The position numbers and the translations under genes were made by a program. From contig OY970376.1 of the NCBI GenBank assembly GCA_963718755.1, positions 124,001 through 188,000 of the forward strand: 64,000 nt of DNA, read 5' to 3'. This DNA comes from VRUE01 sp963718755. GTDB taxonomy: Bacteria; Actinomycetota; Thermoleophilia; Solirubrobacterales; 70-9. Below are positions 34,193 through 43,882 of this stretch, in pieces. Each line of letters opens with the position of its first letter. Position 1 is the stretch's first letter. The notes beneath the pieces are model-generated. The model made no database searches. It was not told the DNA's origin and worked only from the letters and a program-made list of their open reading frames with translations.

Positions 34193-37100
34193 TCACCGAC
34201 CGATGCTCAGCCCTCTGCCGAACTGGCGCGCTCTGGCCGCGTGCTGCCCGAGTCCAAGGGCTCGCTGTGACTCGCGGATTCTTCGCCACGTCGCCTCCTG
34301 CCGCGCTCGCTCGGCCCCTCGTTTCGCCTCCCGGCCAAGGGCTCTGTTCGGGTCCTGGATGCCGTGCTCCTGGCGATAGCGCTCGATCTGCGAGACGCCG
34401 CGATCCCATGCCTTCCGCAAGGCCGGATCGCTCGGCCTCTCCCCCAGCTCGTTCTTGACGTAAGCGGGCGGGGAGATCCGCGCGGCGATGATCGCCAGCT
34501 CTCGTCGCTGCGCGAGAACCTGATCGGCGACCGCCAGCTCGCGGCGGGCGGCGTTGCCGACGACGGGCATGTCCACCAGCTCAACCTCAAGGCGGGCGGT
34601 CTCGCGGCGTGACCTCGCCTCCCAGGAGTCGATGCGGGCCAGCTCCTCACGACGCTCGCGGCGCGGCAGGGCTTGGGCTGCCTCGCGCTCGGCCCCGAAG
34701 CCCTCGATGTGCTCGCGGGCTCGCTCGATCCGCTTCTGCAAGCCACTCCGCCGTTCTGCCAAGACGCCCTCCCGGTCTGCGGCTGCCCACAGCTCGGCGC
34801 GGCGGGCGACCAGCTCCTTGGTCGGCAGGCCGGAGAACTGCGAGCGCAGCGCCTCATCGTGAGCGGCAAGCTGGGAACGATCGCGCTCGGCCGCTTCGGC
34901 GATGTGCGGGATGCCCTCGCGCAAGTGGGGCGAGTCGGGCGCGATCTCCTCGCGGTGGGCCTGAATCTCCGGGGTCGCGTAGATGAAGGTCTCCTCGCGG
35001 CTGCGCGAGGCGGCAACGTAAAGCTCCTGCTTGTCCATCGACGGATCGGCCACGACGAATGCCCGGTCAACGGTCGTGCCCTGTGCCGAGTAGGTCGTGA
35101 CGGCGTAGGCGTGTTCGAGTGCCGGGGCTTCTGAGTGCGGATTGGTCCGCGCTAGGTAGTCCTCGCCGACCTCAACCCGCTTGGGCTGGTCGATGCCTTC
35201 GAGGGTCATGCGCCGCTCTGCGGCGTCGACCTCGGCGATGCGCCAGCGCTCGCGGTTGAAGATTTCTGCCGGCCGGTCGTTGACTCGGGTGATGACGAGA
35301 TCGCCGGCGGCGAAGCTCGCCTCGCCGACTTCGATCTCCTGGGCTCCGAGCTGCCCAGACTGACGGCGGACCTCGCGGGCAATCTCGTTCAGCTTCCTGA
35401 CCTCGGCGTTTTGCTTGGCGACCATCACGGCGTCCTCGTCGCGCTCGAAGGACTCGTGCCAGTCCCGCACCATCGCCTCGCGGCGCTCCTCGGCGTTGGG
35501 GGCGACCGTGACCCTCTCCTGCGACTGGTAGAGGGCAAGCGCCTCTCGGCCCTCGCCCTCGCGTATTCGCTTCGCCGCATCGCGGTCGAGCTCGTGGCGG
35601 TGGCGGATCACCTCGTCAAGGTGGATCGGATCAACGCGCTTGGCAAGCGCCCGGAACATGCCGCCCGCCTCGATCTCGCCAAGCTGCTCGGGATCGCCGA
35701 CGAGAACGAGCTTTGCTCCGGCCGCCTCGGCGTGGGAGACGAGCCGCGCCAGGGTGGCCGAGTCCACCATCCCGGCCTCGTCGATCAAGAGGACCGATTC
35801 ATGCGGCAAGCCCTCGCCGCCTTCGTGCTCGGCGCGGTCGAGCTGCAAGAGCAAGCTGGCGATGCTCGAAGCCGGCAAGCCCTCGGCTCGCATCACGTTC
35901 GCCGCTCGCCAGGTCGGCGCTGCCGCTCGCAGCTCGATCCCAGCCTGCGCCCAGCCCTCGGTTGCGGCGACGATTGCGAAGGTCTTACCGCTGCCTGCCT
36001 CGCCGATCACCACGGCGACACCCTCCGGGCTCGCCAGCAGACGGCGGATCATCTCGCGCTGGTCGTCCTTCAAGGTCGGGCGGGCGTGGATGACGCGAGC
36101 CGCGATCAGCTCGCCTGCCGCGTCCGGTCCCTGCGCTCGCATTCGCTCCATTGCGGCCAGGGCTTCGCGCTCAAGCTCCCAGATACGCCGGGTCGTATAG
36201 CGGGGTCCTTTCGCGCTGTCGCCGATCTGGATCACCGAATCAGACGCAAGGAAGGCATCGGCCAGGCGCTCGACCTGGGCTCCCGGTGCTCCCTGCGGGA
36301 GCAAGTCGGCGACGGCCTGGATCGCCGCGCGGCGGTCGAAGTGGGACGCCACCGCCGTGACGGCGCGACCGAGCTGCGCTTCCGAGACAGTGGGAGCATC
36401 GGAGCGGTCGATCCTCAGCACCGCCTCGGGGTCGAAGGTGCGCCCGATCGCCTCACGGTCCAAGCCGATCTCCTGCGCCCTCGATCGCCAGCGCGCCAAC
36501 AGCTCGCCGTGGCCGACGTCGCGCTCCTTCGTCTTGCGGGTGGCAAGCGTGGCGACCTGCATCGAGCGCGCCGAGGCGTCCGCGCCCACCGCCTCGAGTA
36601 TTTCCGCGCGGCGAGTGGAGAAGGCACGCAGGTGCTCGTCCGCAAAGCCGGAGACCTCGGCGATGCCGTTGCGGACCTGCTGCCACTCAACTCCGAGGCG
36701 GCGGGTCAGCTCGTGGCGCAGGTGGGCCTCGTAGATGTAGCCGGCGGCTTTGGCGTGTTCATAGATGCCGGGGTGGTAGAGCCGGGTCCAGCGACCGTCT
36801 GGGCCTTTGGTCGCGTTGGCGATCAGAACATGGGTGTGCAGCTGGGGATCGCCGTTGCGCGAGGAGCGGTGAACGTAGCCGGCTGCCAGGTAGCCGTTGC
36901 CCTTGACGAACTCCGTGCCGCCCGCGCCCCTGCGGGTCCAGCACGCCTCGCGCTGCATGTAGTCGAGGGCGGCGTGGACGGCTTCGCGGTGGGCGGCCGA
37001 GACCTCCGCGGCGGCAACGGGCCCGCCGAGACCCCAGAGCAGGGAGACGGACTTGGGAGCCGAGAAGGTGAGATCGAAACCGGGGACTCCGCCCTTGGCG

Positions 37101-37333
37101 GGGACGCCGTTCATGCCGAGAAGCGGCTCGCCGTTCGCAGGGTTGCAGCCGGTCAGCGTCGCTTCGAGCTGCGCGGCCTCGACCTCGCCCGAGAGGCCCA
37201 AGTCCTCGGCGGCATCGCCGAGCCATTCCCCGGCGACCTCGCCCTCGCCGGAGTAGTAGTCCTCCGCGCCTTCCGCGACCTTGTCGAGGTAGTAGCGCTC
37301 CTGGCCGATCCCGAGCTTGCCGATGGTGAGCAT
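34193..37333 (-). CDS. traA: MobF-type relaxase/helicase
   Basis: A 1046-residue protein starting at ATG 37333 (MLTIGKLGIG), chosen over an upstream ATG at 37510 because AGAGGG precedes it and the relaxase fold begins here. The TrwC/TraA relaxase domain covers residues about 1-300, with Tyr pair RYYL at 13-15 and metal His residues in QLHTHVLI at 164-170. The helicase follows: Walker A GEAGSGKT at about 444-451, LIDEAGMVD, and VTTYSAQGTTVDRAF as motif VI-like. It would nick oriT and unwind DNA in conjugation. Confidence 0.92.
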   Translation of the reverse strand: MLTIGKLGIGQERYYLDKVAEGAEDYYSGEGEVAGEWLGDAAEDLGLSGEVEAAQLEATLTGCNPANGEPLLGMNGVPAKGGVPGFDLTFSAPKSVSLLWGLGGPVAAAEVSAAHREAVHAALDYMQREACWTRRGAGGTEFVKGNGYLAAGYVHRSSRNGDPQLHTHVLIANATKGPDGRWTRLYHPGIYEHAKAAGYIYEAHLRHELTRRLGVEWQQVRNGIAEVSGFADEHLRAFSTRRAEILEAVGADASARSMQVATLATRKTKERDVGHGELLARWRSRAQEIGLDREAIGRTFDPEAVLRIDRSDAPTVSEAQLGRAVTAVASHFDRRAAIQAVADLLPQGAPGAQVERLADAFLASDSVIQIGDSAKGPRYTTRRIWELEREALAAMERMRAQGPDAAGELIAARVIHARPTLKDDQREMIRRLLASPEGVAVVIGEAGSGKTFAIVAATEGWAQAGIELRAAAPTWRAANVMRAEGLPASSIASLLLQLDRAEHEGGEGLPHESVLLIDEAGMVDSATLARLVSHAEAAGAKLVLVGDPEQLGEIEAGGMFRALAKRVDPIHLDEVIRHRHELDRDAAKRIREGEGREALALYQSQERVTVAPNAEERREAMVRDWHESFERDEDAVMVAKQNAEVRKLNEIAREVRRQSGQLGAQEIEVGEASFAAGDLVITRVNDRPAEIFNRERWRIAEVDAAERRMTLEGIDQPKRVEVGEDYLARTNPHSEAPALEHAYAVTTYSAQGTTVDRAFVVADPSMDKQELYVAASRSREETFIYATPEIQAHREEIAPDSPHLREGIPHIAEAAERDRSQLAAHDEALRSQFSGLPTKELVARRAELWAAADREGVLAERRSGLQKRIERAREHIEGFGAEREAAQALPRRERREELARIDSWEARSRRETARLEVELVDMPVVGNAARRELAVADQVLAQRRELAIIAARISPPAYVKNELGERPSDPALRKAWDRGVSQIERYRQEHGIQDPNRALGREAKRGAERARQEATWRRIRESQRALGLGQHAARARQFGRGLSIGR

Positions 37334-37798
37334 CTTCAACCCTCTTGTCGCCCGGAAGGGCTGAATGCATCGGGTGGCGATAGAGCGCTCATCGCCTGAG
37401 ACATCAGGCCGGAGGCGCAAACGCCCCCGGAAGTTCACCGGAGGGCAGTGATAGTGCGTGAGGGGTGGTTGCCGTTGGCTGTTAGGGCTTCGGTCTGGGT
37501 GGCTTTTCATGGCTGCATGACTGCCATGAATGCCTGGCTTCTTGTCGTTGGCTCTTGCCTGGCTGATGGCCGTTGGCTAGTTCTTCGCCGATGAGTCAAT
37601 AGCCGATCGGCGGCAGGGCCCGGCGGGCCGGCCGTGCCGGTCGCAAATTGCGAGAAGGCTCTGCTCGACCCGGCGAAGGCCGTCGGCAGACTGATCAGGC
37701 GCCGTCGTGCGGCAGGTTCTTCTTTGCGCCGTAGGAATGGCCGGCGCGGGCGGGCGGCAAACTAGATTGCGCCCTCGCGGGGCATAGCTGTAACGCCG
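37334..37798. promoter_or_regulatory. Candidate oriT / relaxase control region
   Basis: The 465 bp between relaxase and transposase contain several inverted repeats: CCTGA/TCAGG near 37397, GGCG-CAAA-CGCC near 37414, CCGG/CCGG near 37428, and an 8-bp pair TTCATGGC (37506-37513) / GCCATGAA (37523-37530). CGTTGGCT recurs three times between 37470 and 37577. Clustered inverted repeats upstream of a relaxase gene are typical for oriT. The left part of the IS110-family element probably ends somewhere in this interval. Confidence 0.45.
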
Positions 37799-39031
37799 TC
37801 ACCGCCCACGCCGATGCCGAGTCCGAGCGTAGCGCTCCTCGTCGAAGGGCTGTTGAGTTCGAAGCATCCGGTGGCAGAGCCGGCAGGCATGGCGGGCGAG
37901 GGCGACCCGGGCCTCGATCGGCCGCATGCCGCGGGCGCGCAGTTCGCGGTCGCGCTCTTTGAAAGCCACGCAGTGTTGGGAGAGTCCCCAGGCGATCCCC
38001 ATCAGCGCATCGCGCCGCTCGCCCGGGGCCTGGCGGGAGATCGCCCTGGCTTTGCGGATCGTCGCCGACTCATAGCGCGCCGGAGCAAGGCCGGTGAAGG
38101 AGTAGAGGTGCTCGGCGGTGGGGAAGCGCTCGATTGGCAGGGCATGGACAGCGAAGGCCGCTGCCCGGGTGCCGGCGACCCCCGGCAACGTCGTCAGGAT
38201 CTGCCCGGCGCTCTCGGCCAGCAACGCGGCGATCTGGGCCTCGACGGCCATCACGTCCGCTTCGAGCGCCCGCCAGCGGGCGACATCCCGCCTCAATCGC
38301 TCGGCTCGCAGCTCGGCGTCGGGCGGGGGTGCCAGGCAGCTGCCCCAGCGCTCCGCCCAGAGCTCCGCCGTGGCACGGGAGAGCCGACGCGGCGCCCTGG
38401 CGATCAGCGAGCGAGGCGCCGGTGCTCGCCCGGCGAAGTCGACCGCGCAGGCGAGCACGGCCTGACCCGTCGGGGTCTCCAGGCCGAGGACCCGCCCGTG
38501 GCCCGCCGGGGCTGAGAGCCCGGGGCAGAGGCCGTTGAGCTGGTGGTGGAGGTGCTGGCGGACGATCGTGCGAGCGGCGATCAGGCGGCGCCGGTGGCGC
38601 ACGGCGTCGAGCAGTGCCTCCAGGGTCCCGTCCTGGACGGGACGGCCGCGGCCCTGACGGGCGAGGGAGACGAGCGCGGCGCAATCGCGGTCGTCGTCCT
38701 TGAAGCGGCGCGAGCCGAGCTGAGTGCGCGCGGCCTGGGTCTCTGAGGGGGCGAAGAGACGGGTCGAGCCAGGTAGGCGTCGCTCGAGCTCGGCGACCCA
38801 CGGCAGATGCAGCGAGCCGGTCGCCTCGATTGCGATCACCGTGTCGGGCGCGCCAGCGTCCTCGATCAATGCGCAGAGCCGCTCGATTCCTTCGCGCAGA
38901 GTCGGTAACGAAACGGGCTCCCCGATCAGTCCCTGTTCGCCGTTGGCTAACAGCACCCGGTTGGTGGCCTTGCCGGGGTCGATCGCCACCACCAGCGTCT
39001 TTGCAGGAAGCTCTGCGCTCACCAGGTCCAT
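37799..39031 (-). CDS. IS110-family transposase
   Basis: A 410-residue DEDD transposase. The RuvC-like N-terminal domain shows VVAIDPGKATN, VIAIEATGSLHLP and RRFKDDDRDCAALV, supplying the Asp, Glu and Asp-Asp catalytic residues. The C-terminal Transposase_20 domain shows LTTLPGVAGTRAAAFAVHAL, YSFTGLAPARYESATIRKAR and ISRQAPGERRDALM. The protein is intact. IS110-family enzymes use a structured bridge RNA encoded in the non-coding end of the element. It lies between the relaxase and xis and may have inserted after element A formed. Confidence 0.93.
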   Translation of the reverse strand: MDLVSAELPAKTLVVAIDPGKATNRVLLANGEQGLIGEPVSLPTLREGIERLCALIEDAGAPDTVIAIEATGSLHLPWVAELERRLPGSTRLFAPSETQAARTQLGSRRFKDDDRDCAALVSLARQGRGRPVQDGTLEALLDAVRHRRRLIAARTIVRQHLHHQLNGLCPGLSAPAGHGRVLGLETPTGQAVLACAVDFAGRAPAPRSLIARAPRRLSRATAELWAERWGSCLAPPPDAELRAERLRRDVARWRALEADVMAVEAQIAALLAESAGQILTTLPGVAGTRAAAFAVHALPIERFPTAEHLYSFTGLAPARYESATIRKARAISRQAPGERRDALMGIAWGLSQHCVAFKERDRELRARGMRPIEARVALARHACRLCHRMLRTQQPFDEERYARTRHRRGR

Positions 39032-39111
39032 CGAACAACCTCCCTCTTTATAGAAAGAGAAAGACCCTCTCCGACCGGCAGAGAGGGCCTTATCTCAGGC
39101 CGGTTGTTCGA
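39031..39111 (-). ncRNA. Structured leader of the IS110-family gene
   Basis: A 10-bp closing stem (39031-39040 with 39102-39111, GGTTGTTCGA/TCGAACAACC) encloses three hairpins. They are 39086-39101 (5-bp stem), 39065-39087 (7-bp stem CCCTCTC/GAGAGGG) and 39044-39059 (6-bp stem CTCTTT/AAAGAG); the first two share 2 bp. The start codon of the transposase is the last base of the closing stem, and its ribosome site GGGAGG lies between hairpin 3 and that stem. It is a candidate bridge RNA portion or translational control element. Confidence 0.55.
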
Positions 39112-39294
39112 CGGCTATCAGCTGGTTGATCTGGCTTTGGAGTTGTCTGGGCTGGGAGTTCGTGGCTGTCCTCGCCGCCCCGCCGTCGAGCATTGGCGCG
39201 AATTCCCGGGGGCGTTCGCGGAAGTTTTCGGATGTACCCGATGCAAATGGCCGATGCAAACGACTACATAGGTGGACAACAGGACTAGACGCAG
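39112..39294. promoter_or_regulatory. Region upstream of xis with direct repeats
   Basis: Two copies of CCGATGCAAA occur at 39238-39247 and 39251-39260, a 13-bp period, about 35-55 bp before the xis start. They could bind Xis or a regulator. The outer end of the IS110-family element should also be in this interval, but no terminal signature can be fixed by eye. Confidence 0.4.
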
Positions 39295-39504
39295 ATGCCC
39301 GACGCTCCGACCCGAACCGAGTCCTTGCTGACCGCCGACGAAGCGGCACAGCTCCTCCACGTCCCGCGCAGCACCGTCTACGAGCTCGTCCGCTCGCGGG
39401 GGCTGCCGCATGTTCGGATCGGCGAGCGCGGGCTGAGGTTCACCCGCTCCGACCTAGGGAGCTGGATCGCCGAGAACACCTATGGGACGCGACGCCGCCG
39501 ATAG
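39295..39504 (+). CDS. xis: Excisionase-like HTH protein
   Basis: A 69-residue protein with a MerR/excisionase-type helix-turn-helix: LTADEAAQLLHVPRSTVYEL, then GLPHVRIGERGLRFTRSDLG and WIAENTYG. Proteins of this form direct integrases toward excision. It is convergent with the integrase gene, with 7 bp between stops, so the two are driven from separate promoters; opposing transcription could help set the switch between integration and excision. Confidence 0.88.
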   Translation: MPDAPTRTESLLTADEAAQLLHVPRSTVYELVRSRGLPHVRIGERGLRFTRSDLGSWIAENTYGTRRRR

Positions 39505-39511
39505 ATCGGCG

Positions 39512-40687
39512 TCAAGCCGCAGAGGCCGATGTCGGCGACCCTTGCGGCTCCTCCAGCCTGAACGCTTCCGAGACTCGTTTGGCGGCGTCCTCGCGGTCAA
39601 CAAAAGCGAGATAGCGCCGGGTCGTCGTCAGGTCCGCGTGCCCCATCCACTCCATGACCTCGCGCGAGTCGGCGTGGCGGATCACGGTGCTGCCGAAGGT
39701 GTGGCGCAGGTTGTGGAAGCGGAAGTCCTCGCGGAGGTTCGCCGCCCGCAGCGCGGCGCGGTAACGCTCCTTCAAGGACTTGTACCCGACGTGCTGGCCG
39801 CGCGGCGTGCAGAAGACGAGATCATCGTCGGCAGTGAAGTGGTCGCGCTGGCCGAGTCGCGCCAGCCGTTCGGCGACCTCCTCGGCCATCGGCACGGCGC
39901 GCTCGGTTCCGCCCTTCGGCGTCGTCGTCTCCCCCTGGGTCCAGTTCTCGCGGACGTGGATCGTGCGGCGAGTGAAATCCACGTCGCGCCAGCGCAGCGC
40001 CAGCAGCTCGCCCATTCGCAGACCGGCGAATGCCGCCGTGTGAAAGATCGCTGCGTCCTGCTCAGACTCCGCCGCCCGGACGAGCGCCAAGACCTCCTCC
40101 GGGCGCAGCACGTCGATCTTGGCCGCGCGGCAGACGCGGGGGCGCTCGACCAGATCGGCCGGGTTGCGGGGCAGGCCGTAGACCTTCATCGCCCGCTTGA
40201 AGATCGAGCCGAGGCAGACGAGGTACTTCTGCCGCGTCCGGTTGGAGCCGCCGTAGCCGCTGATCCAGAGGTCGATGTCCTCGGTCGTGATCGTCTCGAT
40301 CTTGCGCTTGCCGAACTCGCGGTCGAGGACGCGAACCATGTTGCGGTAGTCGCGCATCGTGGACGGCTTGCAGTCGCGGACGTTCTCGCAGTAGGCGAGC
40401 CACTCGGCCGTCGCGTCCATGAAGGTCTTGCCGGTCTTGATCAGACCCGGAAGCGAGCCGTCGCGCGCCTGTCGAAGCAGCTCGTCCAGATGCGCCTGCG
40501 CCTTGCCTTTCGTGAAGTAGCCGTCGGGCGGCGCGGTCTTCTCCGTCCAAGCCGGCCCGAGTCGCTTTTTGGCCTGGCGGCCGTCCGGCAGTCGGTACTT
40601 CGCGTACCAGACCGAGCCGCGCTTCCCCTTGCGCTTGAGGACGTGACCGGAGATCGGGCGGGGCGCTGGCTGTCGCATCGGCCCCAA
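39512..40687 (-). CDS. int: Tyrosine integrase of element A
   Basis: A 391-residue phage-type integrase. The N-terminal arm-binding region (YAKYRLPDGRQAKKRLG) and core-binding SAM-like domain (FMDATAEWLAYCENVRDCKP) precede the catalytic domain at about residues 195-370. Catalytic residues: Arg in GLRMGELLALRW, H-x-x-R in FHNLRHTFGS, His in WMGHADLTTT and Tyr in RRYLAF. The start is 95 bp from the 3' end of the tRNA that serves as attachment site. ATG 40675 is an alternative start. Confidence 0.95.
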   Translation of the reverse strand: MGPMRQPAPRPISGHVLKRKGKRGSVWYAKYRLPDGRQAKKRLGPAWTEKTAPPDGYFTKGKAQAHLDELLRQARDGSLPGLIKTGKTFMDATAEWLAYCENVRDCKPSTMRDYRNMVRVLDREFGKRKIETITTEDIDLWISGYGGSNRTRQKYLVCLGSIFKRAMKVYGLPRNPADLVERPRVCRAAKIDVLRPEEVLALVRAAESEQDAAIFHTAAFAGLRMGELLALRWRDVDFTRRTIHVRENWTQGETTTPKGGTERAVPMAEEVAERLARLGQRDHFTADDDLVFCTPRGQHVGYKSLKERYRAALRAANLREDFRFHNLRHTFGSTVIRHADSREVMEWMGHADLTTTRRYLAFVDREDAAKRVSEAFRLEEPQGSPTSASAA

Positions 40688-40781
40688 ATTCTAGCGCGTT
40701 TCGGGACCAATTCGGGACTAATTTCGGCACTTTGTATCGAACGGCTCTAATCTATTTGGCTCTCTAGAGCCATTTTCTTAG
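40688..40781 (-). promoter_or_regulatory. Integrase-proximal att arm
   Basis: Between the integrase start and the tRNA 3' end lie three tandem near-repeats of about 11 bp (CGGGACCAAT, TCGGGACTAAT, TTCGGCAC, 40705-40730). They share the GGGACCAA motif with the arms of all distal scars, as expected for integrase arm-type binding sites on both sides of the core. A 14-bp palindrome, GGCTCTCTAGAGCC (40759-40772), follows and may act as a terminator toward the right. Confidence 0.6.
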
Positions 40782-42103
<1,322 letters not shown>

Positions 42104-42104
<1 letters not shown>

Positions 42105-42499
42105 CAGCACTCACCCCCATCCAGTGCGAACAGCGGCGGAGCTGCTTGCAGAGCTGGGCCTGGTGCGAACCGACCTAGGAGCTCCCCAGTCGAAGCAAGC
42201 GCGGCCTGCGCGTAGACCGGCAGGGAAGCGCAGCTAGCAGCTCGCCTCACCGCGACCAGGGCCTCTCCCAGCGTTGTTTCGTCTGCGGGCGTGATCTCCC
42301 CTGCCTCGACCACGGCCATCAGGTGACGGCGAGGGCTACCGTTGCCGCCGGGCTGCGGCGATGCATCGTCGAGGTGGCCCTGCAGCCTGCCCATGACTCC
42401 GGCAAGGCAGGGAGGCACATGCTCGATCCCCCGCAGAGCGAAGTACACACTCCAGAGCTGGGCGCGGGAGTGCTCAGATTCCGTCGCTCGCGCGGGCAT
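42104..42499 (-). CDS. Hypothetical protein of element B
   Basis: A 131-residue protein starting at ATG 42499 (MPARATESEH), which overlaps the previous stop as TAATG; its own stop overlaps the integrase start. The sequence is helical (AQLWSVYFALRGIEHVPPCL, TTLGEALVAVRRAASCAS). No family was recognised. Tight coupling on both sides indicates a real gene expressed with the integrase. Confidence 0.65.
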
Positions 42500-42825
42500 T
42501 AGTTGTCCGCCCTTCTCGGCGTCAAGTCGAGGTCCCCACCGTGCCACTCGCGGAAAGCTGCTTCTGCCGATCGCATGGCGCGGGCGCCGACGCTCTCGAC
42601 CGACTCGTAAGGATCTTCGCCGCGGGCGATGGCGAAGGTGAGGCCGAACATCAGCCCCCAGTCGTGGATGTCAAGCTCGCGCTCGGGGAGCTGACCGTTG
42701 GGTATGCCGGGGTGGGTCCAGGCCCAAGTGCTGGGGCTGGTGTCGGGGGTCAGGAGGCCATAGGCCTTCTCGGCGAGGGCGTCGAGAGTACAGCCGTCAG
42801 TGGGCGTAGCGTGTGAATCAGCCAT
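42499..42825 (-). CDS. Hypothetical protein of element B
   Basis: A 108-residue acidic protein from ATG 42825 (MADSHATPTDG). It contains LDALAEKAYGLLTPDTSPST and DIHDWGLMFGLTFAIARGED, with an Arg/Glu-rich helix near the end. The longer frame upstream covers the hairpin region and looks non-coding. AGGAG lies about 12 bp before the start. Function unknown; its position before two coupled genes suggests one transcript ending with int. Confidence 0.6.
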   Translation of the reverse strand: MADSHATPTDGCTLDALAEKAYGLLTPDTSPSTWAWTHPGIPNGQLPERELDIHDWGLMFGLTFAIARGEDPYESVESVGARAMRSAEAAFREWHGGDLDLTPRRADN

Positions 42826-42848
42826 TGGAGGTTGTGCTCCTTTGGTCA

Positions 42849-42884
42849 GGCCCTCGGTCAGGCGCGTCAACGCCTCCGAGGGCC
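42849..42884 (-). terminator. Strong hairpin upstream of the int operon
   Basis: Arms GGCCCTCGG (42849-42857) and CCGAGGGCC (42876-42884) form a 9-bp stem with a nested GGCG/CGCC pair. No T-run follows on either side. It lies in the 200-bp gap between two gene groups of element B, so it may be a factor-independent attenuator or a regulator site rather than a classical terminator. Confidence 0.45.
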
Positions 42885-43025
42885 GCTTTCCGAGGCCGTC
42901 GCACGGGATACCCTTCCCCTCGCGTCCCGGACCTTGGGTACTTGGCCGGGGCGCCAGGGGCCGGGTGTTAGCGCACGCCGGCCCCGCTTCTATGCACCGG
43001 AGCATAGGAGCGTGAGCGCGGGAGG

Positions 43026-43382
43026 TCAAGGCTGCCCGGCCCCCAGGTTCTCGATCGGCTCGTAGGGGTAGTCGGACCCGAGCGTCCTCTCGGCTGAGAG
43101 GTTGGCCAGCCTCTTGCCCTCCTCGAGCAGGCCCAGATCCGAGAGGAGGCCTTCCAACCTCTCGACCCTCTCGGCGGTTGGGAGGCCCGCCGACCGCTCC
43201 ACCTCGTCGGCAATTTGCCGGCTCTTGGTCCGGGCCTCTTCGTGGTCGGGGGTGACTTCATCCTCTTCCAGCAGCAGCCGAGGGTCGACCGCTCGTGCCA
43301 GCCACCGGAAGCGACGACGCAGGTCGTCCTCCTCGCACTCGTCGGAGAGGTCGACGGCGTCGGGCTTCGTACGTCGAATCAC
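43026..43382 (-). CDS. Hypothetical protein next to small terminase
   Basis: A 118-residue acidic protein from GTG 43382, 4 bp after the small terminase stop. It contains DLSDECEEDDLRRRFRWLAR, HEEARTKSRQIADEVERSAG and LEGLLSDLGLLEEGKRLANL, mostly helical. The open frame upstream overlaps the terminase gene and is Arg-rich noise. No family was recognised; position suggests a packaging or regulatory role, which is only an inference. Confidence 0.6.
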   Translation of the reverse strand: MIRRTKPDAVDLSDECEEDDLRRRFRWLARAVDPRLLLEEDEVTPDHEEARTKSRQIADEVERSAGLPTAERVERLEGLLSDLGLLEEGKRLANLSAERTLGSDYPYEPIENLGAGQP

Positions 43383-43386
43383 GGCG

Positions 43387-43767
43387 CTACCCCGCCCTCT
43401 GACGGTCGCGGCGGTTCCAGCGCGTCCTCGCAGCCTTCTGCGCCCGCTTGGAGGCAGAGGACCGCGGCTCCTCCTCCTCATCGGGAAGCGCGAGCTGGCC
43501 GATGAGGCGATTAACGGCGAGGCGACCCTGCCGCGCCTCGGCGATCGCGGGGTTTAGGACCGGCTGCCCGGTCGAGCCCTTCACCATCAGTCCACGTTTC
43601 TTTATCAGCGTTTCGAGCTTCGCCACATCGTCGGCCTGGTGCGCGGCGAGGGCGAGGATCTCAAGGCCTCGCTCATCGAGCTCCCAACCGTCCGACAGCG
43701 TCGCGACGACGGAGCGCCACAGCGCTTTGCCGCGGTTGCCGAGACCCTTGGGGATGGCGGCGGGCAC
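43387..43767 (-). CDS. terS: P27-like phage terminase small subunit
   Basis: A 126-residue protein that matches the P27 small-terminase pattern: PKGLGNRGKALWRSVVATLS, GWELDERGLEILALAAHQAD, KLETLIKKRGLMVKGSTGQP and LNPAIAEARQGRLAVNRLIG, with a basic tail. Small terminases recognise phage DNA for packaging and hand it to the large subunit. No large subunit, portal or capsid gene is nearby, so it would have to act with a helper phage's machinery or be a relic. Confidence 0.85.
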   Translation of the reverse strand: MPAAIPKGLGNRGKALWRSVVATLSDGWELDERGLEILALAAHQADDVAKLETLIKKRGLMVKGSTGQPVLNPAIAEARQGRLAVNRLIGQLALPDEEEEPRSSASKRAQKAARTRWNRRDRQRAG

Positions 43768-43848
43768 AGCGGCCTACCCGAAAACCAGACGCTGGGGCAT
43801 TGCACGCAGAAAAATCAACGGGGCTGGCGGTGTCCCAGAAGGTGCCGA

Positions 43849-43869
43849 GGGGGTGGTACCCCCACCCCC
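43849..43869 (-). terminator. GC-rich hairpin upstream of terS
   Basis: GGGGGTGG (43849-43856) pairs with CCACCCCC (43862-43869) over a 5-nt loop. It lies 14 bp beyond the stop of the coiled-coil gene and 82 bp before terS. There is no T-run, so termination is uncertain. Confidence 0.4.
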
Positions 43870-43882
43870 TGCAGCTCGGGAG

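Larger units (their letters stand above)
28414..40781. mobile_element. Element A: integrative mobilisable element
   Basis: The last segment of the array has att scar 6 at one end and the tRNA-proximal integrase with excisionase at the other. Its content is a RelA/SpoT-HEPN pair, a decayed small membrane gene, XRE and winged-helix regulators, three small plus-strand genes, a MobF relaxase and an IS110-family insertion. No type IV secretion or FtsK-like translocase gene is present, so it would need a helper for transfer. Confidence 0.75.

Noticed and set aside
35411..37399. Long plus-strand open frame of 662 codons opposite the relaxase
   Set aside because: It is the antisense shadow of the relaxase/helicase gene in high-GC DNA; the minus strand carries all conserved motifs.
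28414..40781. Element A as a self-transmissible ICE
   Set aside because: A relaxase is present, but no type IV secretion, coupling protein or FtsK-like translocase was found, so mobilisable is the most that can be supported.
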